Source: Planctomycetaceae bacterium
GTDB taxonomy: Bacteria; Planctomycetota; UBA1135; GCA-002686595
Direction of reading: 5' to 3'
Assembly: GCA_013360535.1 (NCBI GenBank)
Contig: JABWBL010000023.1
Span: 1-15,109, forward strand
Length of the DNA: 15,109 nucleotides
Made by a program: the position numbers and the translations under genes. The notes under the pieces are model-generated. The model made no database searches and was not told the DNA's origin. It saw only the letters and a list, made by a program, of their open reading frames with translations. Position 1 is the stretch's first letter. Each line of letters starts with the position of its first letter. Shown in pieces: positions 7,105 through 12,197 of the stretch.

Positions 7105-7593
7105 GTGAGCACTCCCGTCCAGAAGATCCCCACCGGGCTCGAAGGCCCGATCCCGCACCTGTGCTGCAAGAACGCGGCCGCCGCGCTCGACTTCTACATC
7201 AAGGCCTTCGGCGCCACCGAGGTCTGCCGCATGGCCGGCCCCGATGGACGCTTGATGCACGCCGAGATCCAGCTCGACGGCCGCATGGTGTTCCTCGCCG
7301 ACGACTTCCCCGAGTACTGCGGCGGCAAGGAGCGCAACCCGCTCGCGCTCGGCGGCGCCTCGGTCACGATTCACCGCTACGTCGCCGACTGCGATGCAGC
7401 GATGGAGCGCGCGGTCAAGGCCGGCGCGACGGTCGTGATGCCCGCGATGGACATGTTCTGGGGTGACCGCTACGGCCTGGTCAGCGATCCCTTCGGCCAC
7501 CAGTGGGCCTTCGCGACGCACATCAAGGACATGACGCCGGACGAGATGATGCAGGCGATGCAGGCCTGCATGTCCGAGCCCGCGCCGAAGTAG
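7105..7593 (+). CDS. VOC family (glyoxalase/bleomycin-resistance fold, PhnB-like) protein
   Basis: A 162-residue protein of the vicinal oxygen chelate superfamily, in the COG2764/PhnB-like group. Family features in order are a first beta-alpha-beta unit with [19 protein letters not shown] and [20 protein letters not shown], then [27 protein letters not shown]. The closing [13 protein letters not shown] is the standard end strand of this group. His18, the His in LMHAE and the His in FGHQW are possible metal or substrate contacts, but the substrate cannot be told. The GTG at 7105 is chosen because homology starts just after it and GAGG (7095-7098) sits 6 bases upstream. The same frame runs further upstream only as arginine- and serine-rich noise. 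It is probably a single-gene unit closed by the hairpin at 7609-7645. Confidence 0.82.
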   Translation: MSTPVQKIPTGLEGPIPHLCCKNAAAALDFYIKAFGATEVCRMAGPDGRLMHAEIQLDGRMVFLADDFPEYCGGKERNPLALGGASVTIHRYVADCDAAMERAVKAGATVVMPAMDMFWGDRYGLVSDPFGHQWAFATHIKDMTPDEMMQAMQACMSEPAPK

Positions 7594-7608
7594 CGCTCGC
7601 GAACGCTC

Positions 7609-7645
7609 CGCCTTCCGGTCGGGCCACGCGCCCGGCCGGAAGGCG
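7609..7645 (+). terminator. strong hairpin between the VOC gene and rnpA, probable terminator
   Basis: CGCCTTCCGGTCGGGC (7609-7624) pairs with GCCCGGCCGGAAGGCG (7630-7645), giving a 16-bp stem with one G-T pair and a 5-base loop. It starts 15 bases after the VOC stop codon. No T-run follows on either strand, so it is not a canonical intrinsic terminator. It is still the clearest RNA hairpin in the window and ends 20 bases before the rnpA TAGGAT element. Confidence 0.55.
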
Positions 7646-7665
7646 AGAACCGGCGCAGCGGCGGC

Positions 7666-7671
7666 TAGGAT
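7666..7671 (+). promoter_or_regulatory. TAnnnT -10-like element (TAGGAT) 6 bases before rnpA
   Basis: TAGGAT ends 6 bases before the GTG start of rnpA at 7678. The usual -10 to transcript-start distance would put the first base of the RNA at the GTG, so a leaderless mRNA is predicted. No Shine-Dalgarno is present. Confidence 0.45.
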
Positions 7672-7677
7672 GTCGCC

Positions 7678-8076
7678 GTGAGCGAGCCGATCCCGCGCCT
7701 GCGTTTCCAGCGCCACCAGCGGATGGTGCGCAAGGGCGACTTCCAGCGGGCCTACGCGAACGGCGCGCGCGCGCGCGGCGACCAGCTGGTGGTCGTGGCG
7801 GCGCCGAACGGGCTCGAGCACGCTCGGCTGGGGCTCTCGGTCGGCAAGGCGATCTGGAAGGGAGCCGCGCAGCGCAACCGCGTGCGACGCATGTTCCGCG
7901 AGGCGTTCCGGCTGGAGCAGCAGCGCCTGCCCGCGGGCTACGACCTCGTGCTGATCCCGGGGAAGCCGAAGCTCGAGCCCGAGATGGTGTCGCTGCGCGC
8001 CGAGCTCGTGCGGCTCGCGCGCAAGGCCGCCGAACGGCAAAGGGCGAAGGTTGCGGCTCCCAAGGATGGCGCATGA
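7678..8076 (+). CDS. rnpA: ribonuclease P protein component
   Basis: A 132-residue basic protein, the protein subunit of RNase P, which with the catalytic RNA trims tRNA 5' leaders. Diagnostic features are the start [20 protein letters not shown], the strand [19 protein letters not shown] and the RNR-type signature [13 protein letters not shown] (about residues 62-74). YDLVLIPG follows. The C-terminus carries a short Lys/Arg/Ala tail. It starts with GTG at 7678, with a TAGGAT hexamer at leaderless distance. Its stop overlaps the yidD start (ATGA), as is common for this pair. The usual rpmH (ribosomal protein L34) is not upstream; a VOC gene and a hairpin are there instead. Confidence 0.93.
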   Translation: MSEPIPRLRFQRHQRMVRKGDFQRAYANGARARGDQLVVVAAPNGLEHARLGLSVGKAIWKGAAQRNRVRRMFREAFRLEQQRLPAGYDLVLIPGKPKLEPEMVSLRAELVRLARKAAERQRAKVAAPKDGA

Positions 8077-8306
8077 GCGCGCTCGGTCGCCTGCTCGCGC
8101 TCCCCGTGCGTTTTTACCGGCGTTTCCTGTCGCCGCTGAAGCCGCCGATGTGCCGCTTCTCGCCGACCTGCAGCCAGTACGCGATCGAGGCCTTCGAGCT
8201 GCACGGCCCGCTCGTCGGGCCTTGGCTCGCGCTCAAGCGCATCGCGCGCTGCCACCCGTTCTGCGAGGGCGGCCACGACCCGGTTCCGCCGCGGCGCAGC
8301 CCCTGA
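8073..8306 (+). CDS. yidD: membrane protein insertion efficiency factor YidD
   Basis: A 77-residue protein of the YidD family (UPF0161), which assists YidC-dependent insertion of proteins into the inner membrane. The family signature is nearly complete: [18 protein letters not shown], then [17 protein letters not shown], then [20 protein letters not shown]. The conserved cysteines are in [11 protein letters not shown] and RCHPFC. An N-terminal amphipathic segment ([16 protein letters not shown]) is typical. The ATG at 8073 overlaps the rnpA stop, so translational coupling is likely. yidC does not follow; a lipoprotein gene starts 41 bases later. Confidence 0.93.
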   Translation: MSALGRLLALPVRFYRRFLSPLKPPMCRFSPTCSQYAIEAFELHGPLVGPWLALKRIARCHPFCEGGHDPVPPRRSP

Positions 8307-8347
8307 TCGACCCCGGCAGGTGGTGGACGAAGCGCGAGCGCGGCCCC

Positions 8348-9484
8348 ATGCTCTCGGGCGCCATGAGCGCCCGCATCCCCCTCCTCGCCCTCGTTTCCCT
8401 CGCCTCCCTCGCCGCCTGCCAGACTGGTTCCGGCGGCAGCGCCAAGCCGCGCCGCGACGGCACTCCGCTGCCGGTGCTCGCGCAGCGTGACGAGCTGATC
8501 CAGCCCGGCGAGAAGCACTTCGCGCACCTGTGGCAGCTCACGCGCCGCGGCAACAACGCCGAAGGCTACTGGAGCTTCGACGGCAACAAGCTCGTGCTGC
8601 AGCGCGAGGTCGACGGCACCTGCGACCGCATCTTCGTGATGGGCCTCGACGCCCAGGATTCGAACGAGCTCGGCCTCGTGCAGATCTCCAGCGGCGTCGG
8701 CGTCACGACCTGCTCCTACTTCATGCCCGGCGACCGCGAGGTGATCTACGCCTCGACGCAGTCCGGCCAGGATTCCTGCCCCGCGCGCCCCGACATGTCG
8801 GACGGCTACGTGTGGTCGCTGCACCCCGAGTACGAGATCTACGTGCAGGACCTCGCGACGCGCGCGGAGCGGCGCATCACCGACTCGCCGGGTTACGACG
8901 CCGAAGCGACGGTGTCGCCCGCGGGCGACCGGATCGTGTTCACCAGCACGCGCTCGGGCGATCTGGAGCTGTGGACCGCCGCGCTCGACGGCAGCGACCT
9001 GCGGCAGGTGACGAACGAGCTCGGCTACGACGGCGGCGCCTTCTTCAGCCACGACGGCAAGCGCCTCGTGTTCCGCGCCACGCACTTCGACGAGGACGGC
9101 ATCGGCTCGCGCGAGCGCTACCGCGACCTGCTGCTCAAGAACAAGATCCGCCCGCACAAGCTCGACATCTACACCTGCGACGTCGACGGCTCGAACCGTC
9201 GGCAGGTGACCGACCTCGGCGGCGCGAACTGGGCACCGTTCTTCTTCCCCGGCGACCGCCGCATCATCTTCTCGACCAACCACCACGACCCGCGCCCGCA
9301 GCAGGTCGAGTTCGACCTGTTCGCCATCGACGACGACGGCCAGAACCTCGAGCAGATCACGACCTACCAGGGCTTCGACAGCTTCGCGATGTTCTCGCCC
9401 GACGGCGAGTGGCTCGTGTTCGCCTCCAACCGCGGCGGAACCGAAGCGGGCGAGACGAACCTGTTCCTCGCGAAGTGGAAGTGA
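8348..9484 (+). CDS. TolB-like PD40 beta-propeller lipoprotein
   Basis: A 378-residue exported lipoprotein. The signal sequence IPLLALVSLASLAAC ends in an LAAC lipobox, so it is predicted to be lipidated and envelope-anchored. The mature part contains repeated WD40-like PD40 blades of the TolB C-terminal type: ERRITDSPGYDAEATVSPAG with DRIVFTSTRSGDLELW, then LRQVTNELGYDGGAFFSHDG with KRLVFRA. Later ones are RRQVTDLGGANWAPFFFPGD with RRIIFSTN, and LEQITTYQGFDSFAMFSPDG with EWLVFASNRGG. It lacks the TolB N-terminal domain, and no tolQRA/pal genes are near, so it is not called TolB. An alternative start at 8363 (MSARIP...) is equally plausible; neither has a Shine-Dalgarno. It may be co-transcribed with yidD. 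It converges on the M28 peptidase gene, 12 bases apart. The ligand is unknown. Confidence 0.8.
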   Translation: MLSGAMSARIPLLALVSLASLAACQTGSGGSAKPRRDGTPLPVLAQRDELIQPGEKHFAHLWQLTRRGNNAEGYWSFDGNKLVLQREVDGTCDRIFVMGLDAQDSNELGLVQISSGVGVTTCSYFMPGDREVIYASTQSGQDSCPARPDMSDGYVWSLHPEYEIYVQDLATRAERRITDSPGYDAEATVSPAGDRIVFTSTRSGDLELWTAALDGSDLRQVTNELGYDGGAFFSHDGKRLVFRATHFDEDGIGSRERYRDLLLKNKIRPHKLDIYTCDVDGSNRRQVTDLGGANWAPFFFPGDRRIIFSTNHHDPRPQQVEFDLFAIDDDGQNLEQITTYQGFDSFAMFSPDGEWLVFASNRGGTEAGETNLFLAKWK

Positions 9485-9496
9485 TGCGGTCGGACG

Positions 9497-11323
9497 CTAC
9501 TGCGCCTCGCGCGTGGTGAGCGTGAGCCGCACCTCTTCGGTCTTGCCGTCGCGCTGGAAGCGCGCGAGCACGACGTCGCCGGGTTTGTAGGTCTGCAGCG
9601 CGTACATGAAGTCCTGCATGGACTCGATCGCGATGTCGCCGACCTGCACGAGCACGTCCCCCGCGAGCATTCCGGCCTTTTCCGCGGGACTTCCGGGGGA
9701 AGTGCCCGCGAGCAGCACGCCCTTGCCCTCGAACGAGTACTCGGGGACGCTGCCGAACCACACGCGGAAGCCGCCGGCGCGCGCCTGACCGGGCTGCGAA
9801 GCCGCGGGAGCGGGCGGCTCGACCCAGCCCAGGCGCGGGGCCTCGCCGATGCGCCGCACGAGGTCGTGCACGAGCCGCGCGACCTTCGCCGCGCCGTCCG
9901 CCTCGAAGCGCTCCACGTCGTCGGTGGGCTTGTGGTAGTCAGGGTGCAGGCCGGAGAAGAAGTGCACCGCGGGGATCTTGCGCTTGAGGAAGGTCTGGTG
10001 GTCGCTGCCGCCGACACCTTGCCCGGAGAGCGAGACCTCGAGCGTGAGCCCGCTCGCCGGCCCCAGCTCCGCGAGCCACGGCGCGAAGGGCTCCGCGGAC
10101 CCCGCACCGAGCGCCGCGAGCTTGCCGTTGCCCGCGCGCCCGACCATGTCGAGATTGAGGTTCGCGACGACGCGCTCGAGCGCGACCGTCGGATCCTTCG
10201 CCCAGTGCTCGCTGCCGAGCAGGCCGAGCTCCTCGCCCGACCACGCCGCGAACAGCACGTCGCAGTCAGGCTTCGGGCCCTTCGCGAGCTGGCGCGCGAC
10301 TTCGATCAGCACCGCCGTGCCGCTCGCGTTGTCGTCGGCGCCGTTGTGGATCTGCGAGCCCGACTGCGGGTCGAGCGAACCTTCGCCGCCATGCCCGAGG
10401 TGGTCGTAGTGCGCGCCGATGACGACGCAGCGCGACGAATCGCGACCGGCGAGCAGCCCGAGCACGTTCGTCGCGGGGCCACGCTCGCGCACGACGCGCG
10501 CTTCGACCGTCGCTTGCCCAAGCTTGGGCAGCGCGGGCGGAGCTTCACCCGCGTCGAGCGCGAGGATCACCTTGTCGTACCCCGGCGCCAGTCGCGACGC
10601 GACCGCGTGCGAGACGAAGAGCGCCGGCAGCACGCTCTGCGCCGAACGGCTCGTGTCGAAGGCGGGCAGCGGTTCTGCCTGCTGCGACGGATGCGGAGCG
10701 ACGAGCACCGCCGCGGCGCCGTTGCGCTTGGCGTTCATCACCTTGAGGAACAACGAGCCCGAGTTGCCCCAGCCCGCGCTCTCGTGCACGTTGCCACTCG
10801 CGTCGGGCTCCGCCTTCGGCTGCGCACCACGTTCCTCGGGCGGCGTGCCGCGCACGATCAGCACGATTTTGCCCTCGACACGCTCGGGGTAGTCGTTCCA
10901 CTCCTTCTCGCCGTTGACGATGCCGTAGCCCGCCCACACGACGCTCGCCATCACGGCGCCGCCCGTCGAGCAGAACATCGGCGTCACCTCGTCGGGCTTG
11001 TTCGAGAAGTCGACGCGGCTGCCGGGGAGCACCTCGACCGGCTTGGGCACGTCGAAGCGCTGGAACCAGCCGTCCTTGCCGGCCTTGCGCAAGCCGACGC
11101 TCTCGAACTGCCGCGCGATCCACTCGCCCGAACGCAACCCGGCGTCCGTGCCCGCGCGGCGCCCTTCCTGCGCGTCGTCGGCGAGCCACGCGACGTCCGC
11201 CCTCAGGCGTGCGGCGCTGTCGTCGCGCACCTCGGCGGGCGCGGTCGAGTTCGTCGCGCAGGCCGCGAACGAGAGCAGGACGGGAAGCACGAACAGGCGG
11301 CGACGGAAAAGGACGGAGCGCAT
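9497..11323 (-). CDS. M28 family zinc metallopeptidase lipoprotein with PA-like and PDZ domains
   Basis: A 608-residue exported protein. The signal sequence LFVLPVLLSFAAC ends in an AAC lipobox (Cys22). A PA-like insert covers roughly residues 115-265. The M28 aminopeptidase core carries the expected two-zinc set: His305 (GAHYDHLG), Asp330/331 (GADDNASG), Glu364 and Glu365 (SGEELGLLGS), Asp392 (NLDMVG) and His464 (HPDYHKPTDD). All catalytic positions are present, so it should be active, probably removing N-terminal residues from peptides outside the cytoplasm. A C-terminal PDZ domain (~515-605) includes GVLLAGTSPGSPAEKAGMLAGD and ESMQDFMYALQTYKPGD. The ATG at 11323 is preferred: an open frame continues upstream to 12100 but overlaps the divergent gene and has no homology. 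TATCCT lies 6 bases before the ATG. Divergent from the YycJ-like gene. Confidence 0.9.
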   Translation of the reverse strand: MRSVLFRRRLFVLPVLLSFAACATNSTAPAEVRDDSAARLRADVAWLADDAQEGRRAGTDAGLRSGEWIARQFESVGLRKAGKDGWFQRFDVPKPVEVLPGSRVDFSNKPDEVTPMFCSTGGAVMASVVWAGYGIVNGEKEWNDYPERVEGKIVLIVRGTPPEERGAQPKAEPDASGNVHESAGWGNSGSLFLKVMNAKRNGAAAVLVAPHPSQQAEPLPAFDTSRSAQSVLPALFVSHAVASRLAPGYDKVILALDAGEAPPALPKLGQATVEARVVRERGPATNVLGLLAGRDSSRCVVIGAHYDHLGHGGEGSLDPQSGSQIHNGADDNASGTAVLIEVARQLAKGPKPDCDVLFAAWSGEELGLLGSEHWAKDPTVALERVVANLNLDMVGRAGNGKLAALGAGSAEPFAPWLAELGPASGLTLEVSLSGQGVGGSDHQTFLKRKIPAVHFFSGLHPDYHKPTDDVERFEADGAAKVARLVHDLVRRIGEAPRLGWVEPPAPAASQPGQARAGGFRVWFGSVPEYSFEGKGVLLAGTSPGSPAEKAGMLAGDVLVQVGDIAIESMQDFMYALQTYKPGDVVLARFQRDGKTEEVRLTLTTREAQ

Positions 11324-11329
11324 GGCGGA

Positions 11330-11335
11330 AGGATA
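11330..11335 (-). promoter_or_regulatory. TAnnnT -10-like element (TATCCT, minus strand) 6 bases before the M28 gene
   Basis: On the minus strand TATCCT ends 6 bases before the ATG at 11323. This predicts a leaderless transcript. No Shine-Dalgarno is seen. Confidence 0.45.
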
Positions 11336-11385
11336 GGTTCGAGCGCCTCGCGATGCAGCACCCGCGCGCTCCCGGCACAGCCCGC

Positions 11386-11391
11386 TACACT
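11386..11391 (+). promoter_or_regulatory. TAnnnT -10-like element (TACACT) 10 bases before the YycJ-like gene
   Basis: TACACT ends 10 bases before the GTG at 11402. With the oppositely facing TATCCT it makes a back-to-back promoter pair inside a 78-base divergent gap. No Shine-Dalgarno precedes the GTG. Confidence 0.42.
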
Positions 11392-11401
11392 CCTGCCCCT
11401 C

Positions 11402-12187
11402 GTGCACCTCCAGATCCTCTCCTCGGGCAGCAAGGGCAACTGCGCCCTTGTGCGAGCCGGCGAGCTGCGCCTGCTCGTCGACGCCGGACTGCCCGGCACC
11501 GAGCTGGAAGAGCGGCTCGAGCGCGCCGGCGTCCCGCCGCCGAACCTCGCGCATCCGGGGCTGCACCATGTGTGGGTCACGCACGGACACCTCGACCACG
11601 CACGTTCGGCCGGTCTGATCGCGCGCAAGCACCGCGCGTTGCTGCACTGCGCCGAGAGCCTGATGAACAACGCGTCGATCCGGCGCTGCCGCAACCTGTC
11701 GACGGTGCCCGTCGGCGGGCGCGAGGAGGTCGATGGCCTCGTCGTGACCAATGTCGAGCTCCCCCACGACGCGCATCCGACCGTCGGGTATCGCGTCGAG
11801 CACAGCGGGCGCGTCGCCGCGATCGTGACCGACATCGGCCGACCCGACGAGCGCGCCGCGCGCGGCCTCGCGAACGCGCACGTGCTCGTGCTCGAGTTCA
11901 ACCACGACCTCACGATGCTCGAGAGCGGCCCGTATCCGCCCGCGCTCAAGAAGCGCGTCGCCGGCAACGCTGGACACCTCTCGAACGCGCAGGCCGCGCA
12001 GATGCTGCGGTGGCTGGCGAGCGAGAACCTGCACACGCTCGTGCTCGCGCACCTCTCGGAGAAGAACAACCGGCCCGAGCTCGCGCTGGAGAGCGCGCAC
12101 GCGACGCTGGCCGAGCTCGGGCTCACCTCGCGCGTGCGCGTGCTCGTGGCGAGCCAGGACGAGATCGGCGAGAACCTGGCGGTGTGA
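11402..12187 (+). CDS. metallo-beta-lactamase-fold hydrolase, YycJ/WalJ type (possible exonuclease)
   Basis: A 261-residue cytoplasmic protein of the metallo-beta-lactamase fold. It opens with LQILSSGSKGNCALVRAG, the standard YycJ/VicX N-terminus (SSGS.GN). The metal motif THGHLDHA (His61, His63, Asp65, His66), PHDAH near 122, VTDIG (Asp144), and GHLSN (His192) with LAHLSEKNN (His217) supply the two-metal site. The block LEFNHDLTMLESGPYPPALK is characteristic of this family, some members of which are 5'-3' exonucleases linked to DNA repair. The GTG at 11402 is chosen because homology begins there and a TACACT element lies at leaderless distance. The upstream open frame to 9866 is antisense to the M28 gene. 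Two-component genes (walRK) that flank walJ in Firmicutes are absent here. The stop lies 10 bases from the convergent helicase gene. Confidence 0.85.
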   Translation: MHLQILSSGSKGNCALVRAGELRLLVDAGLPGTELEERLERAGVPPPNLAHPGLHHVWVTHGHLDHARSAGLIARKHRALLHCAESLMNNASIRRCRNLSTVPVGGREEVDGLVVTNVELPHDAHPTVGYRVEHSGRVAAIVTDIGRPDERAARGLANAHVLVLEFNHDLTMLESGPYPPALKKRVAGNAGHLSNAQAAQMLRWLASENLHTLVLAHLSEKNNRPELALESAHATLAELGLTSRVRVLVASQDEIGENLAV

Positions 12188-12197
12188 GCGGCGTCCT

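Noticed and set aside
4923..7466. 847-residue open frame on the plus strand opposite the C25 peptidase
   Set aside because: It is an arginine-rich shadow with no motif. The minus strand has a signal peptide, C25 motifs and a plausible start.
8348..9484. Naming the PD40 lipoprotein TolB
   Set aside because: The TolB N-terminal domain and the tolQRA-pal neighbours are missing. Only the propeller repeats match.
9866..11401. Upstream extension of the YycJ-like frame to base 9866
   Set aside because: It is antisense to the M28 core with its full zinc ligand set. YycJ homology begins at the GTG at 11402.
11324..12100. Upstream extension of the M28 peptidase frame to base 12100
   Set aside because: It is antisense to the YycJ-like gene, has no homology, and would bury the lipoprotein signal sequence that begins at 11323.
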